Notes: generated by a model not told the origin, from the sequence alone. A stretch of DNA of 64,000 nucleotides from Pseudomonas sp. W4I3 (GCF_030816195.1 NZ_JAUSXS010000001.1:5355501-5419500); one strand, 5' to 3'; positions 8,275 to 17,052 are shown, numbered from the stretch's first letter. Numbers and translations: made by a program.

Positions 8275-9138
8275 TCAGACGGTGGCAATAATGGGGTCAT
8301 GCTTGAATCGCCCCCACAACAGCGGCAGGTCTTCCGGGACCTGGCGATACTCGCCGATCTCGGACCAGCCGCCTGGGCCATGAAAATCACTGCCGGCACT
8401 GACCAGCAGACCAAATTCGCGGGCAAGGATCGCCAGGCTGCCGACCTGTTCGGCGGGCTGATGCCCGTTGACCACTTCGATCGCGTGGCCGCCCGCTCCA
8501 ATATAGTCGCTGATCAGCTTGCGGCGCTTGCTGCGGGTGAAATCGTAATGCCAGGGATGCGCCAGGCTGACCCAGGCCCCGGCGGCCCGCAAGGTCGCGA
8601 CGGTGTCCTCCAGGGTCGGCCAATGTTGCTTCACATCGCCCAACTTGCCCGCGCCCAACCATTTGCGGAAGGCTTCGGCGCGGTCTTTGACGAACCCTTC
8701 GCGCACCATCCAGTCGGCAAAATGCGGACGGGCCGGTGCATTGCCGCTGTCACCCAGCGCCTGCTGGATAGCCCGCGCGCCCTCGAGGGCGCCAGGCATG
8801 CCTTTGAGGCCGAGCTTGCGGCTTATTTCTTCGGACCGCAGCCAGCGCCCATCGTGCAATTGGGCGATGGCGGCCACCAAGGAGGGGGCGTTCTGCTCGA
8901 AACCGTAGCCGAGCACATGAATGGTGGCGCCGCCCCAGGTGCAGGACAATTCCACGCCGTTGACCAACTGCATACCCAACGCATGGGCCGCCGCGCGGGC
9001 CTCATCGAGGCCTTCGAGGGTATCGTGGTCGGTCAGCGACAGGACTCGCACGCCTTTTTCAAACGCCCGCGCAACCAGTACCGCGGGCGCCAGGGCGCCG
9101 TCGGAGGCCGTGCTGTGGCAGTGCAAATCAACATTCAC
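8275..9138 (-). CDS. rnm: PHP-domain 3',5'-nucleotide phosphatase / RNase AM-like
   Basis: About 287 residues from GTG 9138. The PHP motif DLHCHSTASDG opens the protein, followed by SLTDHDTLEG, SLAHPWHYDF and GSDFHGPGGW, giving all the His/Asp metal ligands of the YciV/TrpH family. These enzymes remove the 3' phosphate from pAp and trim RNA 5' ends. The frame is open to a TTG at 9180, but homologues begin MNVDLHCHS, so GTG 9138 was chosen with moderate certainty. It is divergent from yciB, with both promoters inside about 90 bp. Confidence 0.85.
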   Translation of the reverse strand: MNVDLHCHSTASDGALAPAVLVARAFEKGVRVLSLTDHDTLEGLDEARAAAHALGMQLVNGVELSCTWGGATIHVLGYGFEQNAPSLVAAIAQLHDGRWLRSEEISRKLGLKGMPGALEGARAIQQALGDSGNAPARPHFADWMVREGFVKDRAEAFRKWLGAGKLGDVKQHWPTLEDTVATLRAAGAWVSLAHPWHYDFTRSKRRKLISDYIGAGGHAIEVVNGHQPAEQVGSLAILAREFGLLVSAGSDFHGPGGWSEIGEYRQVPEDLPLLWGRFKHDPIIATV

Positions 9139-9225
9139 GGGGGTGTGTAACCTCAAGTCAGCTGGCGCTATCGCAACCAAGGATGTTTGTTATTATGCCG
9201 CCACATCCAGCTTCTGGCTCTTACT

Positions 9226-9822
9226 GTGAAACAATTCATCGACTTCATCCCGCTGTTGCTGTTTTTCATCGTTACCAAACTCGACCCCAGGGTCATCGAT
9301 ATCGCCGGTCACCCACTGTCGTTCGGAGGCATCTACAGCGCCACCGCCGTACTGATCGTCAGCTCGATCGTGGTCTACGGCGCCATCTTCATCTCCCAGC
9401 GAAAACTGGAAAAAAGCCAATGGCTGACCCTCGTCGCCTGCCTGGTGTTCGGTGGCCTGACCCTGGCTTTCCACAGCGAAACCTTCCTCAAATGGAAAGC
9501 CCCGGTGGTCAACTGGCTGTTCGCCCTGGTCTTCATCGGCAGCCACTTCATTGGTGATCGCCTGCTGATCAAACGGATCATGGGCCACGCGCTGACCTTG
9601 CCGGAGCCCATCTGGCTACGCTTGAACGTGGCCTGGATCGTGTTTTTCATCTTCTGCGGTGCGGCCAACCTGTTCGTGGCCTTTACCTTTCAGGAATACT
9701 GGGTCGACTTCAAGGTGTTCGGCAGCCTGGCCATGACCCTGCTGTTCCTGGTCGGCCAAGGTATCTACCTGTCGCGCCACCTGCATGACACTGCTGCTAC
9801 CACGCCGAAAACCGAGGACTGA
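9226..9822 (+). CDS. yciB: Inner-membrane septation protein YciB (IspZ)
   Basis: 198 residues with five to six hydrophobic helices; starts MKQFIDFIPLLLFFIVTKLD using GTG at 9226. Conserved family stretches QRKLEKSQWLTLVACLVFGG, LAFHSETFLKWKAPVVNWL and GSHFIGDRLLIKRIMGHAL are all present. YciB is an integral membrane protein linked to cell-envelope integrity and septation, interacting with elongasome and divisome proteins. It is followed one base later by the YciI-family gene, so the two are co-transcribed. Confidence 0.93.
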   Translation: MKQFIDFIPLLLFFIVTKLDPRVIDIAGHPLSFGGIYSATAVLIVSSIVVYGAIFISQRKLEKSQWLTLVACLVFGGLTLAFHSETFLKWKAPVVNWLFALVFIGSHFIGDRLLIKRIMGHALTLPEPIWLRLNVAWIVFFIFCGAANLFVAFTFQEYWVDFKVFGSLAMTLLFLVGQGIYLSRHLHDTAATTPKTED

Positions 9823-9823
9823 C

Positions 9824-10123
9824 ATGCTCTACGCCATCATTGCCACCGACGTCGCCCACTCGCTGGAAAAACGCCTGAGCGTGCGCCCGGCCCACGTCGA
9901 GCGCCTCAAGCAGCTGCAAACCGAAGGCCGCATCGTCCTGGCCGGCCCGCACCCGGCCGTCGACAGCAACGAGCCGGGCGAAGCGGGTTTCACCGGCAGC
10001 CTGATCGTTGCCGAGTTCGCCTCCCTGGCCGATGCACAGGCGTGGGCCAAGGCTGATCCGTATGTGGCGGCGGGCGTCTACGCGGGTGTCGTGGTCAAGC
10101 CGTTCAAGCAAGTCCTGCCTTGA
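9824..10123 (+). CDS. YciI family protein
   Basis: 99 residues, a single YciI/YCII alpha-beta domain: MLYAIIATDVAHSLEKRLSV, then RPAHVERLK with the conserved His, EGRIVLAGPHPA, and ending VVVKPFKQVLP. The family is related to muconolactone isomerase-like proteins with a conserved His-Asp pair, but its biochemical role is not settled. ATG 9824 starts just after the yciB stop. A perfect 11-bp GC hairpin follows at 10131-10157. Confidence 0.9.
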   Translation: MLYAIIATDVAHSLEKRLSVRPAHVERLKQLQTEGRIVLAGPHPAVDSNEPGEAGFTGSLIVAEFASLADAQAWAKADPYVAAGVYAGVVVKPFKQVLP

Positions 10124-10130
10124 GCCCGGT

Positions 10131-10157
10131 CGCGCCGAACCAAAACGGTTCGGCGCG
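10131..10157. terminator. Strong GC hairpin after the YciI-family gene
   Basis: CGCGCCGAACC (10131-10141) pairs perfectly with GGTTCGGCGCG (10147-10157), loop AAAAC. There is no T-run, so it may stabilise the 3' end rather than terminate by itself. Confidence 0.6.
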
Positions 10158-10229
10158 ATCCCAATGGCTCATTATTCCCGGTAACCTGCCGACAACGTTC
10201 TGAATATTCGTGTGGAATCAGGAGTTCCG

Positions 10230-10637
10230 ATGCGCTTACGTCAGTTGTGTCTGTTGGCCGTGTTAACGATCGGGGCGACCGCCCACGCTGAAGAGACCTC
10301 CAATGGCGGCAGCTCCACGCCGCTGTCCTTGAGTGCCGGCAGCCAGATCACCGAATTGCAGCAACGCTTGAAAGAAAGCGAAGGGCTGCGCGAAGAACTG
10401 AGCAAGCAGCTGCAAAGCGCGCAAGCTACCCGCGAAAGCGCGCAACTGAGTCGCTTGCGCCAGGAGAACCAACGCCTGGCCCAGCAACTCAAAGAGACAC
10501 AAGACGGCGCGTTGACCCGATGGCTGACCGAGCAGCAGCAATGGTTTGTCACCGGCGCGGCCGTCGCACTGATCGCCTTGCTGTGCGGCATCTTCGCCAG
10601 CGGGGGGCACCGTCGTCGTCGACAATGGCTAAATTGA
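10230..10637 (+). CDS. Small periplasmic coiled-coil protein with C-terminal membrane anchor (TIGR04211-like without SH3 domain)
   Basis: 135 residues. A signal peptide (MRLRQLCLLAVLTIGATAHA, cleaved after AHA) is followed by a coiled coil of heptads (residues about 45-100, many Leu, Gln and Glu) and one membrane helix near the C-terminus (FVTGAAVALIALLCGIFAS) ending in RRRRQWLN. It resembles the C-terminal part of the SH3-type TIGR04211 proteins but lacks the SH3 domain. AGGAG lies 6 bases before ATG 10230. It is followed 7 bases later by cpxR, so it may be part of the envelope-stress operon; its function is unknown. Confidence 0.75.
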   Translation: MRLRQLCLLAVLTIGATAHAEETSNGGSSTPLSLSAGSQITELQQRLKESEGLREELSKQLQSAQATRESAQLSRLRQENQRLAQQLKETQDGALTRWLTEQQQWFVTGAAVALIALLCGIFASGGHRRRRQWLN

Positions 10638-10644
10638 GTGAGTC

Positions 10645-11322
10645 ATGAGCGAGCTGTTACTGATAGATGATGACCAGGAGCTCTGTGAGCTGCTGACCAG
10701 TTGGCTGAGCCAGGAAGGTTTCCAGGTGCGCGCCTGCCACGACGGTTCCAGCGCCCGCAAGGCCCTGGCCGAAGCCGCTCCGGCGGCGGTGGTGCTTGAC
10801 GTGATGCTGCCCGACGGCAGCGGCCTGGAGTTGCTCAAGCAATTGCGCAACGACCACCCGGAGTTGCCGGTGCTGATGCTGTCGGCCCGCGGCGAACCGC
10901 TGGACCGCATCCTCGGCTTGGAGCTGGGCGCTGACGATTACCTGGCCAAGCCTTGCGATCCGCGCGAACTCACCGCGCGCTTGCGTGCCGTGCTGCGCCG
11001 CAGCCATCCGGCAGCCGTGTCGAGCCAGCTGGAGCTGGGCGACCTGTGCTTCAGCCCGGTGCGCGGCGTGGTCAGCATCGACGAACAGGAGTTCACCCTC
11101 ACCGTCTCCGAAAGCCGCCTGCTCGAAGCCTTGCTGCGTCAGCCCGGCGAACCGCTGGATAAACAGGAGCTGGCGCAGATCGCCCTGGGCCGCAAGTTGA
11201 CCCTGTACGATCGCAGCCTGGACATGCACGTGAGCAACCTGCGCAAAAAGATCGGCCCACACCCGGACGGCCGTCCGCGGATCGTGGCGCTGCGCAGCCG
11301 CGGTTACTATTACAGCCTGTAA
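10645..11322 (+). CDS. cpxR: OmpR-family response regulator CpxR
   Basis: 225 residues. Receiver domain: acidic pocket LLIDDDQELC, phospho-acceptor Asp in VVLDVMLPDGSG (about residue 52), conserved Ser/Thr in MLSARG, Lys in LAKPCDP. The C-terminal winged helix contains ALGRKLTLYDRSLDMHVSNL and ends RGYYYSL. CpxR controls envelope protein-folding stress genes. It heads cpxR-cpxP-cpxA here; the partner kinase is 750 bp downstream, after a REPIN and cpxP. A CpxR-box-like sequence lies upstream of cpxP. Confidence 0.88.
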   Translation: MSELLLIDDDQELCELLTSWLSQEGFQVRACHDGSSARKALAEAAPAAVVLDVMLPDGSGLELLKQLRNDHPELPVLMLSARGEPLDRILGLELGADDYLAKPCDPRELTARLRAVLRRSHPAAVSSQLELGDLCFSPVRGVVSIDEQEFTLTVSESRLLEALLRQPGEPLDKQELAQIALGRKLTLYDRSLDMHVSNLRKKIGPHPDGRPRIVALRSRGYYYSL

Positions 11323-11323
11323 G

Positions 11324-11424
11324 CTGTAGAGCGAGCTTGCTCGCGAAGAACCTGAGAACACCGCGTTCATCCAGGCAGCCCGCGTTATCGTTGACGTCTT
11401 TCGCGAGCAAGCTCGCTCCTACAG
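11324..11424. repeat. REPIN, family 2
   Basis: Left arm CTGTAGAGCGAGCTTGCTCG and right arm CGAGCAAGCTCGCTCCTACAG enclose about 60 bases. This is a different family from the TGTGGGAGG element; a second copy is at 51824-51923. Confidence 0.88.
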
Positions 11425-11452
11425 GGTTTTGTCAGTTCCTGGCAGAACTCTC

Positions 11453-11468
11453 TTTACCCAAGCTTTAC
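11453..11468 (-). promoter_or_regulatory. CpxR-box-like direct repeat upstream of cpxP
   Basis: On the minus strand GTAAA-N6-GTAAA, close to the enterobacterial CpxR consensus GTAAA-N5-GTAAA. It lies about 80 bases before the cpxP start, a fitting place for activation by CpxR. Confidence 0.6.
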
Positions 11469-11548
11469 GCTCACCTGACCGCCGCTGACCTTGATCTGAG
11501 TAACCTACTCACATCCGGACTCACCGGAATAGAGACAGGAGAATCACC

Positions 11549-12010
11549 ATGCGCAAGACCCTTATCGCTTTGATGTTCGCCGCTGCACTGCCTACCGTCG
11601 CCATGGCCGCCATGCCCGAAGGTCCAGGCCCGATGGGCGGCCCTGAAGGCCATATGATGGGTGGCCCGGGCCACGGTGAACACGGTCCGCGTGGTAAAGG
11701 TGGCCCATTCAGCCAACTGGACTTGAGCAAGGAACAACGCGAGCAGATCCGCAAGCTGATGGGTGACCAATGGCACGCTCGCAAGGACCTGACCCAGAAG
11801 TACCTGGCCAAGCTGCCCGCAGCCGACCAGAAAGCCATGCAGGACGAGATCGCCGCCGGCAAGCAGAAAACCCAGGCCGACATCCGCGCCGTGCTCAAAC
11901 CCGACCAGCAGAAGAAGTTCGACGATATCGTCAAGCAGCAAGAGCAGCGCCGTGCCGAATGGAAGGAATTCCAGGCCTGGAAAGCGCAACAGCCGCAAAA
12001 AGCGCAATAA
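11549..12010 (+). CDS. CpxP/Spy-type periplasmic chaperone
   Basis: 153 residues. A signal peptide ending AMA is followed by a Gly/Met/His-rich stretch (PEGPGPMGGPEGHMMGGPGH) that may bind metal, then an all-helical domain with two LTxxQ-like repeats (LDLSKEQREQIRKLM and AVLKPDQQKKFDDI). Such proteins bind unfolded periplasmic proteins and hold the sensor kinase CpxA off until stress titrates them away. ATG 11549 has GGAG upstream. Its position between cpxR and cpxA and the CpxR-like box before it support this role. CpxP versus Spy cannot be separated by eye. Confidence 0.87.
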   Translation: MRKTLIALMFAAALPTVAMAAMPEGPGPMGGPEGHMMGGPGHGEHGPRGKGGPFSQLDLSKEQREQIRKLMGDQWHARKDLTQKYLAKLPAADQKAMQDEIAAGKQKTQADIRAVLKPDQQKKFDDIVKQQEQRRAEWKEFQAWKAQQPQKAQ

Positions 12011-12078
12011 TACCCTTGCGTTAATGCTCCCAGCCCAGTGGCCCCCGCCGCTGGGCTTTTCCTATTTGAGGGTTTCCT

Positions 12079-13422
12079 GTGCGTTCATTGTTCTGGCGCA
12101 TCCTGGCGAGTTTCTGGCTGGCCATCGCCCTGGTTGCCGGGCTGTCGATACTGCTTGGGCATATGTTGAACCAGGACGCCTGGATTCTCAGCCGCCACCC
12201 CGGCCTCAACAACCTGGCGCAAGAGTGGACGCAACTCTACGAAGCCCAGGGCGAGGACGCGGCTCAGGAGCTGCTGCAGCAACGCAAGCGCCAGTACCAC
12301 ATTGACGTGCAAGTGTTGAACGAAGGCGGCGAGCCGGTGGTGCGCGGCACCTTCCCGCGCCGCGCCGCCGCCTTCGAAGCCCGGCAGAACGACAGCCAGG
12401 ACGGTCACCTGCCCTGGCGGCGCCTGACCGCCGAATACACCAGTGAAAAAACCGGCGACACCTACCTGCTGATCTACCGCATTCCCCATCCCGAACTCGA
12501 CGCCTGGCACCGCAGCAGCCTGTTGTGGCCGTTCAGCGCCCTGGCCATTGCCTTGGTGGTGCTCACGCTGTTCAGCCTGCTGGTGACATTGTCCATCACC
12601 CGTCCGCTGAGCCGACTGCGAGGCGCGGTACATGACCTGGGCCAGGCCACCTACCAGCAGAACAGCCTGGCGCAATTGGCCAACCGCCGCGATGAATTCG
12701 GCGTGCTGGCCACCGACTTCAACCGCATGGGCGCACGCCTGCAAAGCCTGATCGCCAGCCAGCGTCAGCTGTTGCGCGACGTTTCCCACGAACTGCGCTC
12801 ACCCCTGGCCCGCTTGCGTATCGCCCTGGCCCTGGCCGAACGTGCCAGCCCCGAAGAGCGGCAAAAACTGTGGCCGCGCCTGACCCGTGAATGCGACCGC
12901 CTGGAAGCCTTGATCAGCGAAATTCTGGTACTGGCCCGGGTGGATGCCGACAACGCCAGCGCCGAAGAGGTTGACCTCAACCCCCTGCTCAAGACCCTGC
13001 AAAAGGACGCTCAGCTCAGCGCACCGGAGCAGGTGGTGCAGCTGTCGGCCGAGCACGACCTGCGTCTCAAAGGCTGGCCGACCATGATCGAGCGCGCTGT
13101 GGACAATCTGCTGCGCAATGCCCAGCGCTTCAACCCGGCCGAGCAACCGATCGAGCTGAACGCACAACGGCGCGGCGAGCGCATCCTGATCAGCGTGCGC
13201 GATCACGGCCCCGGTGTTGAAAGCGAGCACCTGAGCCAACTGGGCGAGCCGTTCTACCGCGCACCCGGCCAGACCGCGCAAGGTCACGGCCTGGGCCTGG
13301 CGATCGCACGTCGCGCCGCCGAACGCCATGGCGGCCAGTTGATCCTGGCCAATCATCCTGACGGCGGTTTTATCGCCAGTATCGAACTGCCCCTGATGCC
13401 TGGGGTTGCCACACCGGCCTGA
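12079..13422 (+). CDS. cpxA: Sensor histidine kinase CpxA
   Basis: 447 residues from GTG 12079. TM1 is residues about 7-27, a periplasmic sensor loop follows, TM2 lies near 155-175, then HAMP (ITRPLSRLRGAVHDLG), the phospho-acceptor histidine in RDVSHELRSPLARLRIALAL, and a HATPase domain with NLLRNAQRFN, DHGPGV and GHGLGLAIARRAAERHGG. It senses misfolded envelope proteins and phosphorylates CpxR. A GC hairpin (about 12027-12058, CCCAGC/GCTGGG followed by CTTTTCC) lies between cpxP and cpxA and may reduce read-through, so that CpxP outnumbers the kinase. Confidence 0.9.
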   Translation: MRSLFWRILASFWLAIALVAGLSILLGHMLNQDAWILSRHPGLNNLAQEWTQLYEAQGEDAAQELLQQRKRQYHIDVQVLNEGGEPVVRGTFPRRAAAFEARQNDSQDGHLPWRRLTAEYTSEKTGDTYLLIYRIPHPELDAWHRSSLLWPFSALAIALVVLTLFSLLVTLSITRPLSRLRGAVHDLGQATYQQNSLAQLANRRDEFGVLATDFNRMGARLQSLIASQRQLLRDVSHELRSPLARLRIALALAERASPEERQKLWPRLTRECDRLEALISEILVLARVDADNASAEEVDLNPLLKTLQKDAQLSAPEQVVQLSAEHDLRLKGWPTMIERAVDNLLRNAQRFNPAEQPIELNAQRRGERILISVRDHGPGVESEHLSQLGEPFYRAPGQTAQGHGLGLAIARRAAERHGGQLILANHPDGGFIASIELPLMPGVATPA

Positions 13423-13462
13423 TGTTCTTCGATAGTGGCCCTTCTCTTACGGAGGGCCTTTG

Positions 13463-13660
13463 ATGACTGACCTGCTGACTCCCATCCAAGCCGCACTCAA
13501 TCTTGCGCAAACACCCCTGAGCCTGAGCGAGTCCGGCGCCCTGCCCTCTGCCTTCGCCGTGACTGACCTGGCCGCCGCCAGCATCGGCGCCGCCGGCCAA
13601 TGGCACGCCTTTGCAATGGGATCTGCCGGCAGGAGAATTGGGGTCGCACCAGCCGCAGTG
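13463..13660 (+). pseudogene. N-terminal remnant of a CaiB/BaiF-type CoA-transferase
   Basis: A GGAGGG ribosome site leads to ATG 13463 and about 50 codons that resemble the start of pseudomonad CoA-transferases (ALPSAFAVTDLAAASIGAAG is the recognisable part). After GAAGQ the similarity stops and the frame runs into a REP element. The catalytic part of the enzyme is gone. Recognition rests on memory of these N-termini, so the family name is tentative; that it is a truncated gene is fairly clear. Confidence 0.55.
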
Positions 13661-13676
13661 GTGACTTCTAGAACAC

Positions 13677-13750
13677 CATCGGGGGCAAGCCCCCTCCCAC
13701 ACTTTCAAGGTATTCACAGTTCAAAATGTGGGAGGGGGCTTGCCCCCGAT
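13677..13750. repeat. REP pair, family 1, in outward arrangement
   Basis: Two REP units separated by about 25 bases, but in the opposite order to the other pairs: the arm that is normally on the right comes first. It lies at the broken end of the CoA-transferase remnant. Confidence 0.85.
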
Positions 13751-13770
13751 GAGTCCCGCACAGGCTGACC

Positions 13771-15198
13771 TCACAACGACAACACGCCGCTATACAGCCC
13801 ATAGGCCGCTAAACCAGCCCCGGCAACCACGCAGCCGAAAATGCCTTTTTCCACAGCAGTAAACAAGGGCAGGCCCTGCTCGCGCTTGGCCTGGGCGAAC
13901 AGGATCACCCCAGGCGCATACAGCAGCGCCGACAGCAGCAGGTATTTCAGGCCGCCCGCATACAGCAGCCACACGGCGTAAGCCAGGGCAATCAGGCCGA
14001 TCAGCAAATCCTTCGTGCGCCGACCCTGGGCGCCCTCATAGGTTTCGCCGCGCCCGCTCAACAGCACCGCATAGGCCGCCGACCACAGGTACGGCACCAG
14101 AATCATCGAGGATGCCAGGTAGATCAGGGTGGTGTAGGTGCTAGCGGAAAACAGCGTGATCACCAGGAATACCTGGATCATCAGGTTGGTCAGCCACAGC
14201 GCGTTGACCGGCACCTGATTGGCATTTTCCTTCTTCAGGAACGCCGGCATGGTCTTGTCCTGGGCGGTCGCGTACAGGATTTCCGCACACAGCAACGCCC
14301 ACGACAACAGCGCCCCCAGCAGCGAAACCGCCAGGCCGATGCTGATCAAGATCGCGCCCCACGGCCCGACGATATGTTCCAGCACCCCGGCCAGGGACGG
14401 GTTTTGCAATTGCGCCAGTTCCGGCTGGCTCATGATGCCCAGGGACAGCACATTCACCAGCACCAGCAGGGCCAGCACGCCGAGAAAACCGATCACAGTG
14501 GCCCGGCCTACGTCCGCGCGCTTCTCGGCCCGCGCCGAGTAAACGCTGGCGCCTTCGATACCGATAAACACAAACACCGTGACCAGCATCATGTGACGCA
14601 CTTGCTCCGTCACACTGCCTATTTGCGGGTTGCCCAAGCCCCAGATATCGCGGCTGAAGATGTCCGCCTTGAACGCCACGGCGGCAATCACGATAAACAT
14701 CAGCAGCGGCACAATCTTCGCCACGGTGGTGACCTGGTTGATGAAGGCCGCCTCCTTGATTCCACGCATCACCAGAAAATGCACAGCCCACAACAATAGC
14801 GACGCACAGCCGATCGCCAGCGGCGTGTTGCCCTGGCCGAACACCGGAAAGAAGTAGCCCAGGGTACTGAACAGCAATACGAAGTAACCGACATTGCCCA
14901 TCCACGCACTGATCCAGTAACCCCAGGCGGAAGAGAAACCCATGTAGTCGCCGAACCCGGCCTTGGCGTAGGCATACACGCCGGAGTCCAGCTCGGGCTT
15001 GCGGTTGGCCAGGGTCTGGAACACAAAGGCCAGGGCCAGCATGCCCACCGCCGTGATACCCCAACCGATCAGCACCGCGCCAGCGCCCGCGCGTGCGGCC
15101 ATGTTCTGTGGCAAGGAGAAGATCCCGCCGCCGATCATCGAACCCACCACCAGGGCGATCAGGGCACTGAGCCTAAGTTTCTGTGCTGGGTGGGGCAT
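13771..15198 (-). CDS. Arginine/ornithine antiporter ArcD paralogue
   Basis: 475 residues, about 12-13 membrane helices, APC superfamily basic amino acid antiporter: LIALVVGSMIGGGIFSLPQN at the N-terminus, then GVYAYAKAGFGDYMGFSSAW and FIGIEGASVYSARAEKR. It is closely similar along its length to the ArcD that heads arcDABC on the opposite strand and has the same length. GAGGAG precedes ATG 15198 by 7 bases. The two genes are divergent across a 402-bp region, so both may share arginine or oxygen control. It probably exchanges arginine for ornithine or a related amino acid; exact substrates are not visible. Confidence 0.9.
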   Translation of the reverse strand: MPHPAQKLRLSALIALVVGSMIGGGIFSLPQNMAARAGAGAVLIGWGITAVGMLALAFVFQTLANRKPELDSGVYAYAKAGFGDYMGFSSAWGYWISAWMGNVGYFVLLFSTLGYFFPVFGQGNTPLAIGCASLLLWAVHFLVMRGIKEAAFINQVTTVAKIVPLLMFIVIAAVAFKADIFSRDIWGLGNPQIGSVTEQVRHMMLVTVFVFIGIEGASVYSARAEKRADVGRATVIGFLGVLALLVLVNVLSLGIMSQPELAQLQNPSLAGVLEHIVGPWGAILISIGLAVSLLGALLSWALLCAEILYATAQDKTMPAFLKKENANQVPVNALWLTNLMIQVFLVITLFSASTYTTLIYLASSMILVPYLWSAAYAVLLSGRGETYEGAQGRRTKDLLIGLIALAYAVWLLYAGGLKYLLLSALLYAPGVILFAQAKREQGLPLFTAVEKGIFGCVVAGAGLAAYGLYSGVLSL

Positions 15199-15600
15199 CG
15201 GGACTCCTCGCGATAAATTTTTTAGCTGACACCTGTGCACTCAACTAATTCATTAAATCAGTGTAGCGCTTCATAACATAAGGGCATGTAAACACAGGAA
15301 GTTTAGGCTTATTTAGAATTTAAATAAGAGCCCCATACGGCCATCGTCAAACTTCGATTAAAAAGTTTGCACATTCACGAATACGAACTAGCTTCATACA
15401 TCCATGCCTCAACCAAATCATTAATCAGAAAGACGCAAGCGCTCTGCAAAGCGCTTCTTCGAGATTTTTATCGCCCGCGAAATATCCACCCTAAGTCGTT
15501 AATTCACAATGGAATGTGCCAATGAAGTGATCTGAGTCAGCTGTTTGATTAGCGCACAGAATTATTCTGTGGTCTCTCTCTCCTGCATTGGAGTCACTCA
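15199..15600. promoter_or_regulatory. Divergent control region between the two arcD genes
   Basis: 402 bp, AT-rich for this genome. Visible dyads: CTTATTTA/TAAATAAG (15308-15328, 5-base spacer) and AAGCGCT/AGCGCTT (15437-15456, 6-base spacer). No good ANR/FNR box (TTGAT-N4-ATCAA) was found, although that control is known for arcDABC in P. aeruginosa. Confidence 0.5.
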
Positions 15601-17028
15601 ATGTCTGATTCTCCCGGAAAACTTAGGCTTGGCGCGCTGGTTGCGCTCGTCGTGGGTTCGATGATTGGCGGTGGGATCTTCTCATTGCCGCAAAACATGG
15701 CCGCCAGTGCCGACGTAGGCGCAGTGTTGATTGGCTGGCTGATTACCGCCATCGGCATGTTGACGCTGGCCTTCGTGTTCCAGACCCTGGCCAACCGCAA
15801 GCCGGACCTCGACGGCGGTGTCTACGCCTACGCCAAGGCCGGGTTCGGCGACTACATGGGTTTCTCTTCCGCCTGGGGTTACTGGATCAGTGCCTGGCTG
15901 GGCAACGTCGGTTACTTCGTGCTGCTGTTCAGCACCCTCGGTTACTTTTTCCCGATCTTTGGCGAAGGCAATACCCCGGCTGCAGTGATTGGCGCGTCGG
16001 TGTTGCTGTGGGCCGTGCACTTTCTGGTGCTGCGCGGGATCAAGGAAGCGGCGTTCATCAACCTGGTGACCACGGTCGCCAAGGTGGTGCCACTGGTGCT
16101 GTTCGTGTTGATCGCCCTGTTCGCGTTCAAGCTGGACATCTTCACCGCTGACATCTGGGGCGTGAAAAACCCCGAGCTGGGCAGCGTGATGAACCAGGTG
16201 CGCAACATGATGCTGGTCACCGTGTGGGTGTTCATCGGCATCGAAGGCGCGAGCATCTTCTCGTCCCGTGCCGAAAAACGCTCCGACGTGGGCAAGGCCA
16301 CCGTGATCGGCTTTATCACCGTGCTGCTGTTCCTGATGCTGGTGAACGTGCTGTCCTTAGGGATCATGACCCAGCCGGAACTGGCCAAGCTGCAGAACCC
16401 GTCGATGGCCGCCGTGCTGGAGCATGTGGTGGGCCACTGGGGTGCGGTGCTGATCAGCGTCGGCTTGATCATCTCGCTGCTGGGGGCGTTGCTGTCGTGG
16501 GTACTGCTGTGCGCGGAGATCATGTTCGCCGCCGCCAAGGACCACACCATGCCGGAGTTCCTGCGCAAGGAGAACGCCAACCACGTACCGGTCAACGCCC
16601 TCTGGCTGACCAACGCGATGGTGCAACTGTTCCTGGTGATCACGCTGTTTTCCGCCAGCACCTACCTGTCGCTGATCTACCTCGCCACCTCGATGATCCT
16701 GGTGCCTTACCTGTGGTCAGCGGCTTATGCGCTGCTGCTGGCGGTGCGCGGCGAGACTTACGAAAACGCCCTCAAAGAGCGCCGCAAAGACCTGTTCATC
16801 GGCGCCATCGCACTGATCTACGCGATCTGGCTGCTCTACGCCGGCGGCACCAAATACCTGCTGCTCTCCGCCCTGCTCTACGCCCCCGGCGCGATCCTGT
16901 TCGCCAAGGCCAAGCGTGAACTGGGCAAACCGATATTCACCAACGTCGAGAAGCTGATTTTCGCCGCAGTGATCATTGGCGCCCTGGTGGCTGCCTATGG
17001 CCTGTATGACGGCTTCCTGACTCTGTAA
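15601..17028 (+). CDS. arcD: Arginine/ornithine antiporter ArcD
   Basis: 475 residues with the same fold and motifs as the divergent paralogue (GSMIGGGIFSLPQNMAASAD, GVYAYAKAGFGDYMGFSSAW, LLSWVLLCAEIMFAAAKDHT). ArcD brings arginine in and exports ornithine without net energy cost, feeding the arginine deiminase pathway. It is followed 24 bases later by arcA and forms the classic arcDABC order. A GGAG ribosome site lies upstream of ATG 15601. Confidence 0.95.
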   Translation: MSDSPGKLRLGALVALVVGSMIGGGIFSLPQNMAASADVGAVLIGWLITAIGMLTLAFVFQTLANRKPDLDGGVYAYAKAGFGDYMGFSSAWGYWISAWLGNVGYFVLLFSTLGYFFPIFGEGNTPAAVIGASVLLWAVHFLVLRGIKEAAFINLVTTVAKVVPLVLFVLIALFAFKLDIFTADIWGVKNPELGSVMNQVRNMMLVTVWVFIGIEGASIFSSRAEKRSDVGKATVIGFITVLLFLMLVNVLSLGIMTQPELAKLQNPSMAAVLEHVVGHWGAVLISVGLIISLLGALLSWVLLCAEIMFAAAKDHTMPEFLRKENANHVPVNALWLTNAMVQLFLVITLFSASTYLSLIYLATSMILVPYLWSAAYALLLAVRGETYENALKERRKDLFIGAIALIYAIWLLYAGGTKYLLLSALLYAPGAILFAKAKRELGKPIFTNVEKLIFAAVIIGALVAAYGLYDGFLTL

Positions 17029-17052
17029 CTCGTGTTCACTGGAGGATCTGAA

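Noticed and set aside
15545..15558. Possible ANR box TTGATTAGCGCACA before arcD
   Set aside because: Only the first half fits TTGAT-N4-ATCAA and its place relative to a possible -10 is wrong.
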